Made by a program: the position numbers and the translations under genes. DNA of 64,000 nucleotides, taken from Bacteroidales bacterium UBA4893. GTDB lineage: Bacteria > Bacteroidota > Bacteroidia > Bacteroidales > P3. The notes beneath the pieces are model-generated. The model did not search any database. It was not told the DNA's origin and worked only from the letters and a program-made list of their open reading frames with translations. Positions 9,116 through 17,109 of this stretch are shown one piece after another. Each line of letters begins with the position of its first letter. Within the stretch, counting starts at the first letter, position 1. The stretch covers positions 1-64,000 of the forward strand of contig DHCV01000007.1 of the NCBI GenBank assembly GCA_002399025.1, read 5' to 3'.

Positions 9116-10162
9116 CTATAAGTTATAATATTGCTCAATATAGTCTGAACCAAAATACATTTTATTTGAAATCTTACTCTTAATAAGTTCCTTTGGAGAA
9201 ATTAAACCTTTATAAAAACGCTTATTCCCAACCAAAACATTAGCCTCATCCCATAAGTTTTCTTTAATGAAACCCTCTAATGTAAATTTACCTCCTTCAA
9301 CAATAAGTGATGAAGTTTTTATATCACTATATATATAATGTATGATTTGTTCCAAAACTCCTACTTCAAAATTGAGTTTAACATAAGTAGTATTTCCCTC
9401 TATTAAATCTTTCTTTGCGTTAAAAACAACCGACTTTTGAGTTCCATCAAACAAAAACCTATCCTTTGGAATCATTAAATCCTTGTCAATTGTCATGCGA
9501 ATTGGGTTAGGACCTGTATAGTAGCGTATGTTAAGTTTTGGATTATCGTTAATTATTGTCTCTTTGCCAACCAAAATACAGTCTTCAATTGCCCTTTGTT
9601 TATGAACCCAAAGCTTTAGTGCATCGTTGGTTATCCAATATTTTTCAACATTATTATTCTTTCGTTCAACGTCCATGTAACCATCTAAGGTCTGAGCCCA
9701 TTTTAAAATAATATAGGGACGATTTCTTTCATGGCGAGAAAAAAACCGCTTATTTAATTCTCTACCTGATTTTTCTAATACTCCCGTTACTACCTCAATT
9801 CCACCATCCTTCAAAATCTTTACACCACCACCAGCAACCTTTGGATTAGGGTCAGAATTGCAAATCACAACTTTCTTAATCCCACATTCAACAATAAAAT
9901 CAGCACAAGGAGGTGTCTTACCCCAATGACAACAAGGCTCTAAATTTACATATAATGTCGAATCCTTAAGCAGAGATTTATCCGAAACAGAATTAATTGC
10001 ATTAGGTTCAGCATGCGATTGCCCATAAACCTTATGATATCCTTCTCCAATAATTCTATCACCATAAACCACCACTGCCCCAACCATAGGATTCGGACTT
10101 ACATACCCACCACCTAAGGCTGCCAACTGCAAACACCTCTGCATTAATAACTCATCATTCAT
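9116..10162 (-). CDS. ribD: Bifunctional riboflavin biosynthesis protein RibD
   Basis: Catalyses the deamination and then the side-chain reduction of the pyrimidine intermediate in riboflavin synthesis. It has 348 residues. The N-terminal deaminase has the zinc ligands in SHAEPNAI (near 49-56) and EPCCHWGKTPPCADF (near 76-90). The C-terminal reductase starts near 147 (RPYIILKWAQTLDGY) and has LIVEGGKFTLEGFI near 294. No ribBA, ribE or ribH is in the window, so the pathway is dispersed in this genome. A -7 box lies 21 bases upstream of the ATG. Confidence 0.95.
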   Translation of the reverse strand: MNDELLMQRCLQLAALGGGYVSPNPMVGAVVVYGDRIIGEGYHKVYGQSHAEPNAINSVSDKSLLKDSTLYVNLEPCCHWGKTPPCADFIVECGIKKVVICNSDPNPKVAGGGVKILKDGGIEVVTGVLEKSGRELNKRFFSRHERNRPYIILKWAQTLDGYMDVERKNNNVEKYWITNDALKLWVHKQRAIEDCILVGKETIINDNPKLNIRYYTGPNPIRMTIDKDLMIPKDRFLFDGTQKSVVFNAKKDLIEGNTTYVKLNFEVGVLEQIIHYIYSDIKTSSLIVEGGKFTLEGFIKENLWDEANVLVGNKRFYKGLISPKELIKSKISNKMYFGSDYIEQYYNL

Positions 10163-10182
10163 ACCTATCTTAAAATAAAAAG

Positions 10183-10190
10183 CAAATATA
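10183..10190 (-). promoter_or_regulatory. ribD -7 promoter box
   Basis: TATATTTG on the minus strand (TAnnTTTG), 21 bases upstream of the ribD ATG. It is back to back with the prmC promoter, so the two genes diverge from a short shared region. Confidence 0.6.
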
Positions 10191-10237
10191 CTAATAAATC
10201 CAATAATATTAAAATTCTATGATTGGGATAAATGTAG

Positions 10238-10245
10238 TAATTTTG
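10238..10245 (+). promoter_or_regulatory. prmC -7 promoter box
   Basis: TAATTTTG, 15 bases before the ATG at 10261. It lies downstream of an earlier in-frame ATG at 10219, which would then be upstream of transcription start. This decides the prmC start in favour of 10261. Confidence 0.65.
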
Positions 10246-10260
10246 CAGAAAAATTGGGAA

Positions 10261-11118
10261 ATGAGGATAAAATCAAATAGGATTGAAGATATTGTGAAAT
10301 TTGCTCTTAGCGAACTTGAAGGAATTTACTCTGAAAATGAAATAAAACAATTGACATATAGTTTAATCACTCATTTTTGTAATATTCCAAAGACCTCAAT
10401 CTTGGCAAACAGCAAGCAAACTGTGTTGGAATCGGAACTATTGAAGCTTAATTTTGCAATTAAAGACCTTAAAAAAGAAAAACCTCTTCAATATATTATT
10501 GGATATACTGATTTCTATAATATCAAACTAAACTTAAATCATAAAGTTTTAATTCCTCGTCCTGAAACGGAAGAATTGGTTGATATGATTATTAAGGAGA
10601 ATAAAGGAAGAAAAGACTTAAAAATTGCCGATTTTGGATGTGGAAGTGGAGCAATTGCATTAGCGCTTAAAAAGAATATCCCTGAAAGTGAGATTTGTGC
10701 TTTTGACATTGACGATAACGCAATCAATCAAACAAAAGAAAATGCACAATCTCTAAATTTGGATATAAATATTGAAAAGAAAGACCTTCTAAAAGATAAT
10801 TTCAATGATTATAATTTTGATATAATAGTATCTAACCCTCCCTATGTAATGGAAAAAGAAAAGAGCCTAATGAGAGATAATGTTTTGAACCATGAACCAC
10901 ATCAAGCTCTTTTTGTAAAAGATGAAAACCCCCTAATATTTTATCAAGCAATTGAAAGAATTGCACAAAAGAATCTAAAACCTAAGGGAAAAATCTATAT
11001 GGAGATAAATGAAAGCTTATCAGAAAGCACAAAAAATGTTTTTAAAGATTACGACACTAAGATAATTAAAGACCTTTTTGGCAAATATAGATTTATTAGA
11101 GCTGAAAAATTAGCCTAA
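10261..11118 (+). CDS. prmC: Peptide chain release factor N5-glutamine methyltransferase PrmC
   Basis: PrmC methylates the glutamine of the GGQ motif in release factors RF1 and RF2. From the chosen start the protein has 285 residues, typical for the family. It shows an N-terminal helical domain, PLQYIIGYTDFYNIKL, LIPRPETEELVD, the SAM-binding motif DFGCGSGAIALAL near residues 113-125, and the catalytic NPPY motif (SNPPYV) near 196. An ORF extension to 10219 exists, but the promoter box lies inside it and MRIKSNR is the natural N-terminus. It diverges from ribD. Confidence 0.93.
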   Translation: MRIKSNRIEDIVKFALSELEGIYSENEIKQLTYSLITHFCNIPKTSILANSKQTVLESELLKLNFAIKDLKKEKPLQYIIGYTDFYNIKLNLNHKVLIPRPETEELVDMIIKENKGRKDLKIADFGCGSGAIALALKKNIPESEICAFDIDDNAINQTKENAQSLNLDINIEKKDLLKDNFNDYNFDIIVSNPPYVMEKEKSLMRDNVLNHEPHQALFVKDENPLIFYQAIERIAQKNLKPKGKIYMEINESLSESTKNVFKDYDTKIIKDLFGKYRFIRAEKLA

Positions 11119-11149
11119 CATAAGTTGACGGAGAAATATCCTTATAAAT

Positions 11150-11214
11150 AAATTCTTAAACCTTATTTAAAGAAATTCTTTCTTGATTTCAATTTATTAA
11201 AATCAAGTATAAAT
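11150..11214. repeat. Left flank of array B
   Basis: This AT-rich block has AAATTCTT at 11150 and 11173, the string TAAACCTTAT at 11157, and ATTCTTTCTTGATTT at 11176, which is continued by a pairing CTTGATTT...AAATCAAG. TAAACCTTAT also flanks array A1 (left) and array D2 (right). The ATTCTTTCTTGA string recurs at 48061. I read it as the boundary module of the array element. Confidence 0.5.
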
Positions 11215-11217
11215 TCA

Positions 11218-11299
11218 GTAAGGTGCCACCTTACTTATAGTATCGTGCCACCTTACATGAGTATCCTGCCACCTTACTTGTAGTATCGTGCCACCTTAC
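11218..11299. repeat. Phased array B: four TGCCACCTTAC words, about 22-nt period
   Basis: TGCCACCTTAC starts at 11224, 11246, 11267 and 11289, so the steps are 22, 21 and 22. The first copy is extended to a perfect 17-nt palindrome, GTAAGGTG-C-CACCTTAC (11218-11234). The spacers contain a variable GTATC. The same word forms array D2 more than 42 kb away. The right flank (AAATTTAAACTTCG ... TATAATAAGG) resembles the right flank of D2. It lies between the convergent 3' ends of prmC and a T9SS cargo gene. Confidence 0.9.
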
Positions 11300-11353
11300 G
11301 AAATTTAAACTTCGTTTTATTCAATTATAATAAGGGGAAAGATAGTTTTTATC

Positions 11354-12775
11354 TTAATTTACTATCAATTTCTTTGTTTGAGAGTATTTTCCGTCCTTAA
11401 AATTAATCATATAAACACCCTTACTCAAGTTTGAAACATCAATCTTTGTTTCCACTCTCCCATTTATAGGCTTCTCAACTAAACGCAAAATCAGTTTTGA
11501 ATGAATATCATAAACACTTATCTGAATTTGAGACTCAACACCATTAAGAATAATATATGAATCTTCATTTGAAGGATTAGGATAAACAACAAAATCATAT
11601 CCATCATAAACAAAGTTATCAGGTAAAGAAAGAGTAATATTTTTTAATGAATAGTGATACGTATTTGTATCTATTGTCCAAGTAGTTTGACTTGATGGAT
11701 TTGAATTATGTGCTATAACTAATTTTCTTAACATGTGTGTTGAGTTATCGAAATATCGCTCTTCATTAAGTGGAGATTTTTTTGGATTTAATACTTGCTC
11801 TTGTGTATAATTATAATCTAAGATTTTTTCGTTTCTTAGACGGCATAACCATTCTTCATCATAGTACATATATGTTTTTACATGAACTTGATTAAAATAG
11901 TTATCATAAAACATTGAGTCTATATTATGAAGATTCCAAATATTATTATACAAATAATACTTAACTGACTCTAACCTATTGTTTGTATTATAAAAATACT
12001 CTTGTTTATTAGTGAAATTCCAAACAGAACCGGTATAAGTACTATAAGACTCCATTACTTCCTCAATCAGTAAATTATTATCATAAGTATAATTTGACCT
12101 TAATCCATAACTAAGAGTTCCTAAAGAATAGCTTTCAAATTGCATTAAAGTCTTATTATTATTTTGATCGTAGGTATATTCTGTTTTAGATTCTAAAGTT
12201 TCACTTCCATCATATTCATAGATATAAGTATTACTTAGAGATAGTAAATCATTTGTATTATAAATATATTCAGTTCTTCTTGATAGAAACCAATCAGATG
12301 AATCAATGTCATAAAAATAGGTTGTTTCTAAAGATAATTTCCCATTAATATCATATGTGTAATTAGTTTTAGTATTTGGATACCAAACATTATCAATATT
12401 AATATTCATTTGATATTGAGAAATAATGTTATTTTCATTATAAGTAAAGTCCATTATTTCATGTAATTTAAAATCAATGGAATCATAATCCCAAAGATAG
12501 TAACGAGATGTAATCAATAGACTATCATCGTTAAAAACATTCTCATACTTATAAAATCCAAATACTTTTTCCAGTGTAACATTTCCTCTCTGGTCATATT
12601 CATATAAAGTTGGTTCACTAGGCATAAAATAATAAGTTACACTATCAACCGCCATTAGTTGAATAATATTTTTTGAAGGATTATCAATCTTTATCTTCTC
12701 ATTCATATCTTGAGAAAATGCAGTTTGGGTAAGAACTATTACTAAACCCAAAACAAAAAAATATTTCTTTTTCAT
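11354..12775 (-). CDS. T9SS type A sorting domain-containing secreted protein
   Basis: A 473-residue exported protein of unknown role. It starts with a signal peptide (hydrophobic core FVLGLVIVLTQTAFS). Residues 50-350 hold degenerate repeats of about 35-45 residues built on Y-T-Y-D/N-x-N-N and Y-Y-L/I-Y patterns, likely beta-rich. The last 80 residues are the type IX secretion sorting domain, with VYPNPS near 400, the ISVYDIHSKLI strand, LSKGVYMINF and a terminal KKLIV. Through T9SS it would cross the outer membrane and be anchored or released. The gene lies beside array B, and the other T9SS gene of the window lies beside array D2. Confidence 0.88.
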   Translation of the reverse strand: MKKKYFFVLGLVIVLTQTAFSQDMNEKIKIDNPSKNIIQLMAVDSVTYYFMPSEPTLYEYDQRGNVTLEKVFGFYKYENVFNDDSLLITSRYYLWDYDSIDFKLHEIMDFTYNENNIISQYQMNINIDNVWYPNTKTNYTYDINGKLSLETTYFYDIDSSDWFLSRRTEYIYNTNDLLSLSNTYIYEYDGSETLESKTEYTYDQNNNKTLMQFESYSLGTLSYGLRSNYTYDNNLLIEEVMESYSTYTGSVWNFTNKQEYFYNTNNRLESVKYYLYNNIWNLHNIDSMFYDNYFNQVHVKTYMYYDEEWLCRLRNEKILDYNYTQEQVLNPKKSPLNEERYFDNSTHMLRKLVIAHNSNPSSQTTWTIDTNTYHYSLKNITLSLPDNFVYDGYDFVVYPNPSNEDSYIILNGVESQIQISVYDIHSKLILRLVEKPINGRVETKIDVSNLSKGVYMINFKDGKYSQTKKLIVN

Positions 12776-12803
12776 AACAATTTGGTATTAAATTAATGAT
12801 ATG

Positions 12804-12834
12804 CAAATATAATCAATTTCATCTCAAAATGCAA
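12804..12834 (-). promoter_or_regulatory. Promoter of the T9SS cargo gene
   Basis: On the minus strand TTG (12834-12832) precedes TATATTTG (12811-12804) by 20 bases. The ATG is 28 bases downstream. Confidence 0.65.
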
Positions 12835-12925
12835 ATATTTAATAAAAAAAAGAAATTAAAGGGAAGTAATAAGATATAAATATCCAAGAAAATAAAACCT
12901 TGTTGCAGTAAATTAAAGCGAAGAA

Positions 12926-12962
12926 AGAAAAAAAAGGGTGCTCTATAAAAAACAAAGCACCC
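12926..12962 (-). terminator. Rho-independent terminator of the delta-1-pyrroline-5-carboxylate dehydrogenase gene
   Basis: Stem GGGTGCT / AGCACCC (12936-12942 and 12956-12962) with a 13-nt loop. On the minus strand it is followed by a T run (the A run at 12927-12935 on plus). It lies 20 bases past the stop codon. Confidence 0.85.
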
Positions 12963-12982
12963 TAAATAATATTTATTGAAGA

Positions 12983-14608
12983 TTAACCCATAAATGGATA
13001 ACGGAAATCGGTTGGAGTCAATAGGGTTTCCTTAACACATCTTGGACTTACCCAACGATAAAGATTAAGTTCAGAACCTGCCTTATCATTTGTTCCTGAT
13101 GCTCTTGCTCCTCCAAATGGTTGGTTACCAACAACTGCTCCAGTTGGCTTATCGTTAATGTAGAAATTACCTGCTGAATATCTAAGTGCATTCATTGCAG
13201 TATCAGTTGCATAACGACAATTAGAGAATATTGAACCAGTTAGAGCAAATGGAGATGTGGTATTACACATTTCTAAGGTCTCTTCATACTTTTCTCCATC
13301 ATATAAATAAACAGTGAAAACAGGTCCGAAGAGTTCTATTTCCATTGTTTCATATTTTGGATTGGTGGTAAGAATGATTGTTGGTTCAATGAAATATCCT
13401 TTTGACTTGTCAGCATTACCTCCAATAAGGATTTGTGCCTCTGGAGATACCTTTGCTCTATCAACATATTTCATAATTGTATCAAATGCTTTTTCATCAA
13501 TTACTGCATTTACGTAATTAGAAAATTCTCTTATGCAGCCTTGTTTGATTTGAGCAGCCATTTCCTTAATATATCCAAATGTCTCATCCCATAATTCTTT
13601 TGGAACATATCCTCTTGACGCAGCAGAACATTTTTGTCCTTGATATTCAAAAGCACCACGAACTATTGCTACTGCCAATTCTTTTGGAGAGGCTGATTTA
13701 TGTGCAAAAATAAAGTCTTTTCCGCCTGTTTCACCAACAATTTTTGGATATGTATTATATGTATCGATATTTTGTCCAATATGTTTCCAGAAATTATTGA
13801 AGGTTGTGGTTGAGCCAGTGAAGTGAACGCCAGCTAAGTGTTTTGAAGCAAAACAAGCATCAGAAATCACAGAACCACTACCTGGAACAAAGTTAATTAC
13901 TCCATCAGGAACTCCTGCTTCTTTAAATATTTTCATCAAATAGTAGTTGGAAAGAATTGCTGTTGTTGCTGGTTTCCATACAGTAACGTTACCCATCAAA
14001 ACAGGTGCTATGTTAAGATTACAAGCAATTGCAGTAAAGTTGAATGGAGAGATTGTATATACAAAACCTTCAAGTGGGCGATATTCCAAACGATTGATTG
14101 CAGTATTGTCACTCATTGGTTGTTGAGAATAGATTTTTGATGCATAGTGAGCGTTGAAACGAAGGAAGTCAATTGCCTCACATGCAGAGTCTATTTCGGC
14201 TTGATAGGAATTCTTTGCTTGCCCAAGCATTGTTGCTGCATTAATCAAGTAACGATATTTCTTAGAGATAAGTTCGGCAGCCTTCAACATAATTGAACAA
14301 CGGTCTATCCAATGAATGTTTGACCATTTGTCGTGTGCTTCAAGTGCAGCATCAATTGCCATTTGCACTGTTTCTGGAGTTGCTTTGTGGTATGTTGCAA
14401 GAACGTGTCCGTGTTCGGTTGGCATAACTACCTTACCCATTTGACCTGTCTTGACTTCTTTTCCTCCAATAATTAATGGAATCTCAATACTTATGTTGTA
14501 TTGTCTTTCTACTTCTTTTTCCAATGCTTCTCTTTCAGGAGAATTTGGAGCGTAACCTAATACAGTTTCATTTTTTGGTCTTTCAAAAAAGAATGTTGCA
14601 TTGTTCAT
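12983..14608 (-). CDS. pruA: L-glutamate gamma-semialdehyde dehydrogenase
   Basis: Oxidises glutamate semialdehyde (from pyrroline-5-carboxylate) to glutamate with NAD, the second step of proline degradation. It has 541 residues, the stand-alone form usual in Bacteroidetes and eukaryotes. Aldehyde dehydrogenase features are FVYTISPFNFTAIACNL near 177, VWKPATTA near 211, the HFTGSTTTF region, the general base in VGETGGKDF near 293, and the catalytic Cys in EYQGQKCSAASR near 327. PFGGARASGTNDKAG lies near the C-terminus. No proline dehydrogenase gene is adjacent. Confidence 0.94.
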   Translation of the reverse strand: MNNATFFFERPKNETVLGYAPNSPEREALEKEVERQYNISIEIPLIIGGKEVKTGQMGKVVMPTEHGHVLATYHKATPETVQMAIDAALEAHDKWSNIHWIDRCSIMLKAAELISKKYRYLINAATMLGQAKNSYQAEIDSACEAIDFLRFNAHYASKIYSQQPMSDNTAINRLEYRPLEGFVYTISPFNFTAIACNLNIAPVLMGNVTVWKPATTAILSNYYLMKIFKEAGVPDGVINFVPGSGSVISDACFASKHLAGVHFTGSTTTFNNFWKHIGQNIDTYNTYPKIVGETGGKDFIFAHKSASPKELAVAIVRGAFEYQGQKCSAASRGYVPKELWDETFGYIKEMAAQIKQGCIREFSNYVNAVIDEKAFDTIMKYVDRAKVSPEAQILIGGNADKSKGYFIEPTIILTTNPKYETMEIELFGPVFTVYLYDGEKYEETLEMCNTTSPFALTGSIFSNCRYATDTAMNALRYSAGNFYINDKPTGAVVGNQPFGGARASGTNDKAGSELNLYRWVSPRCVKETLLTPTDFRYPFMG

Positions 14609-14677
14609 AATTCAAATAATTTTTTAAATGATTAATATTCGTCTTTATAGTTCTAATGTCTAATAAATATTATTTTG

Positions 14678-14708
14678 CAAATATATACCTTGTTTTTGTT
14701 ATTTACAA
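14678..14708 (-). promoter_or_regulatory. Promoter of pruA
   Basis: On the minus strand TTG (14708-14706) and TATATTTG (14685-14678) are 20 bases apart. Transcription diverges from the neighbouring plus-strand promoter at 14726-14733. Confidence 0.65.
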
Positions 14709-14725
14709 ATATTTTTCTACTTTTG

Positions 14726-14733
14726 TATCTTTG
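14726..14733 (+). promoter_or_regulatory. -7 box deciding the start of the phosphodiesterase fusion
   Basis: TATCTTTG, 15 bases before the ATG at 14749. An in-frame ATG at 14656 lies upstream of this box and would encode an implausible hydrophobic extension, so 14749 is taken as the start. Confidence 0.65.
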
Positions 14734-14748
14734 CAAAGCATTTATTAT

Positions 14749-15876
14749 ATGAGTAAAGAATTAAAATCAATTACTTCAGAAATAACTCCTAATGATTTAT
14801 CCATAATTGGCATCACTACCGCCCTTAATGGATTGACTTTAGCGCAAAATATTAATTTCTCTCTTAAAACAGATTTGCGTCTATGTAAGGATTTTGAGAG
14901 CTATGATAAAGACAAGGATAAAATATTCTACTTTAGGTGTTACTACTATTCAGATAAGATACATCATTTGGAGTATATATTGATTTCAAATAAGAATGAT
15001 GAGAATCAGTTTTTAGTTAAAACGCATCTCAAATACGATTATCTCTATGTGGTTATTGGAAGAGATAATAAGTTTCGTTCTAATAGCGTGATTGAAAAAA
15101 TAAATGAAATACATAATATCCAACTAATTCGAAATGTTCATCCAACTCCAACCACAAAGGAACATTTCAAACAAACACAAGAATCTGAGAGCTATGATAT
15201 TTTTGGGAACAAGGTCACTTCACAATCTACCCCAAAGAAAACACCAACAAAGAAACAAATCACTGGCATTTCTATTGAGCAATTTATTGAAGATGCTGAC
15301 TATTATTTAGGAAATGTTATGGTTAATAAAAGGATTTTCTTGGCATATAATATAATGCTTTCAAGCCAAACACTTAAATCCATTGATGAGATTGGTGTCC
15401 ATTTTTCAAAAGAGAACATTAAGCTAATCCCAAAGGAAAATCATCACCTTACAATACAATTCGTTGGAGATAGTTCAATTAAACAAATTAATAATGTTAT
15501 TGATGTTGGTGAGGAGGTTTTCAAAAAGCATAACTTACTGGAAATTGAAATTAATTCATTCAAGTTTTTCAGTCCAAGTCCTAAGGAAATGATTATCTAC
15601 TTGAGCTTATCGGAAAACAAGACTTTAGAAAAAATAAATAAGGCTATCAAAAACAGATTCTTGGAGTTAAATGTAAATGTGAGTAATCTAAAATTCATAC
15701 CACATATTACAATAGCAAAACTAAAGGATGTGAAAAATCACAAAGATAAAATCAATGAAATAAATGATTTGTTTAATGTCTTTCCACAAAAAATTCAACT
15801 CTCCTCTCCTATACTTTACGAAAGTATATCAATTGGCAACAAAGTCAGATATGATATTATTAAAATATTTGATTAA
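14749..15876 (+). CDS. Fusion: IPExxxVDY-like domain plus 2H RNA phosphodiesterase (ThpR/LigT type)
   Basis: Two domains lie in one 375-residue frame. Residues 1-130 match the Bacteroidetes IPExxxVDY family pattern (an LSIIGI opening, NINFSLKTDLRL, YYSDKIHHLEYILISNK, a YDYLYVVIG segment). However, the IPE part of the signature is replaced by VKTHLK. After a polar linker (about 145-190), residues 195-375 are a 2H phosphodiesterase with the catalytic pair HLTIQFVG near 243 and HITIAK near 322, like RNA 2',3'-cyclic phosphodiesterase ThpR. The phosphodiesterase half probably acts on RNA cyclic phosphates; the role of the N-terminal half is unknown. It is convergent with the PPTase gene. Confidence 0.8.
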   Translation: MSKELKSITSEITPNDLSIIGITTALNGLTLAQNINFSLKTDLRLCKDFESYDKDKDKIFYFRCYYYSDKIHHLEYILISNKNDENQFLVKTHLKYDYLYVVIGRDNKFRSNSVIEKINEIHNIQLIRNVHPTPTTKEHFKQTQESESYDIFGNKVTSQSTPKKTPTKKQITGISIEQFIEDADYYLGNVMVNKRIFLAYNIMLSSQTLKSIDEIGVHFSKENIKLIPKENHHLTIQFVGDSSIKQINNVIDVGEEVFKKHNLLEIEINSFKFFSPSPKEMIIYLSLSENKTLEKINKAIKNRFLELNVNVSNLKFIPHITIAKLKDVKNHKDKINEINDLFNVFPQKIQLSSPILYESISIGNKVRYDIIKIFD

Positions 15877-15886
15877 TGTGATTTAA

Positions 15887-16471
15887 TCAGATTCTTTCTT
15901 GATTTAATTTTTCTGAAACGGCGATATAAATTTTTGTTTCTTCGTTATAATAAGCCTGAATTTTTACTGGGGTTCCATTATTATTTATCTGAGATTTATC
16001 ATCCTTAAAGCTAATATAGAATGATTTGAAATTATTTGCGATTCCTTCTCCAGTACACTTAACGTAACTTTCTTTCAAAGTCCATATTTTAGTGAAGGCT
16101 TGGTTTTGTTCCAATGGGGTTTTTAGAGAATTTAGATATTCTGCTTCCTTTGGATGAAAGAATCTTTCCACAATTTCTTTCTTATACTTCCTTTCTTGCT
16201 CAATATCTATCCCAATTGGTTTGTTGGAAATTGCAATTGCAATGTATTCTTTGGTATGTGATATTGAGAAATGGAGGTTGGGATTGAAAACAAAAAAAGG
16301 CTTACCTTCAGCAGTGCATTCAATTGCAGTGTTGAAGATAAAGCCTTTTTGATTAATAATTTGATTGAGGAATTGTTTAGACCATAATGATATTTGCCTT
16401 GGGTTACTGAGGCTTAAATCCTCTCCAAAACATTCTTTTGCATAATTAATATGGTAAACAAAATACTCCAA
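15887..16471 (-). CDS. 4'-phosphopantetheinyl transferase superfamily protein
   Basis: An Sfp-like enzyme of 194 residues that transfers phosphopantetheine from CoA to carrier proteins. The magnesium and catalytic motifs are visible: the SISHTKEYIAIAI region near 70, IGIDIEQE near 93-100, and FTKIWTLKESYVKCTGEG near 126-143 (the W-x-x-K-E-S-x-x-K core). No NRPS or PKS genes are nearby, so the target may be the acyl carrier protein or an unlinked pathway. It is the last gene of the operon that begins at 20500, six bases behind the FKBP gene. Confidence 0.9.
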   Translation of the reverse strand: MEYFVYHINYAKECFGEDLSLSNPRQISLWSKQFLNQIINQKGFIFNTAIECTAEGKPFFVFNPNLHFSISHTKEYIAIAISNKPIGIDIEQERKYKKEIVERFFHPKEAEYLNSLKTPLEQNQAFTKIWTLKESYVKCTGEGIANNFKSFYISFKDDKSQINNNGTPVKIQAYYNEETKIYIAVSEKLNQERI

Positions 16472-16477
16472 TATTGA

Positions 16478-17098
16478 TTAGTTTATTCCTAATAACTCAA
16501 CATCAAAAATCAATGTGCTTCCTGCTGGAATTGTACCTACAGGTGAGTCGCCATAAGCTAAGTCTGCAGGAATATAGAATGTGAATTTTGAACCAACATT
16601 CATTAACTGCAATCCTTCAGTCCAACCTTGAATTACTTGATTTAGAGGGAAAGAAATTGGTTCTCCTCTTTGAACAGAAGAGTCAAACACATTACCATTA
16701 ATTAAAGTACCGTGATAATGAACATTTACCGTGTCTGTAGCTTTTGGATTTGCACCACTACCCTCTTGAACAACCTTATATTGAAGTCCACTTGGAGTTT
16801 CCTTAACTCCTTCTTTCTTTAGGTTTGAGGTCAAGAACAATTTACCTTCTTCTCTTGCCTTCAATCCTTCTTGTTGCATTTGCTTTTGTTTCTTAGCCTG
16901 CATTTCTTTTTGCCATTCAGCCATTAGAATGTTTTTTTCTTCTTCAGTCAAAAGGTTTTGAACCTTCCCTTTTGCAGCCTCTCTCAAGGCTTCAATCATA
17001 ACATCTAACTCTAAATCATAACCCTCTCTAAAAAGACTTGCACCAATATCTTCTCCGATTATATAACTGATTTTGTCTTTGTTTGTTTTTAATTCCAT
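16478..17098 (-). CDS. FKBP-type peptidyl-prolyl cis-trans isomerase
   Basis: A 206-residue FklB/Mip-like foldase that accelerates prolyl isomerisation. Residues 1-100 form the helical dimerisation arm (ISYIIGEDIGASLFREG, then the charged KEMQAKKQKQMQQEG). The FKBP domain follows from about 107 with YKVVQEGSG, VNVHYHGTLINGNVFDSS, IQGWTEGLQLM, FYIPADLAYGD and IPAGSTLIFDVELL. No signal peptide is visible, so it may be cytoplasmic, unlike its secreted peptidase neighbour. It lies 11 bases after the S46 peptidase gene and six before the PPTase gene. Confidence 0.93.
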   Translation of the reverse strand: MELKTNKDKISYIIGEDIGASLFREGYDLELDVMIEALREAAKGKVQNLLTEEEKNILMAEWQKEMQAKKQKQMQQEGLKAREEGKLFLTSNLKKEGVKETPSGLQYKVVQEGSGANPKATDTVNVHYHGTLINGNVFDSSVQRGEPISFPLNQVIQGWTEGLQLMNVGSKFTFYIPADLAYGDSPVGTIPAGSTLIFDVELLGIN

Positions 17099-17109
17099 TG
17101 TATTAAATT

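Noticed and set aside
15870..15889. Inverted repeat TGATTAA/TTAATCA between convergent genes as a shared terminator
   Set aside because: The stem is only seven A/T-rich pairs and has no T tract on either strand, so the evidence is too weak.
15887..15912. Third copy of the ATTCTTTCTTGATTT flank string
   Set aside because: It lies inside the 3' end of the PPTase gene and encodes its natural C-terminus, so it is most simply a chance match.
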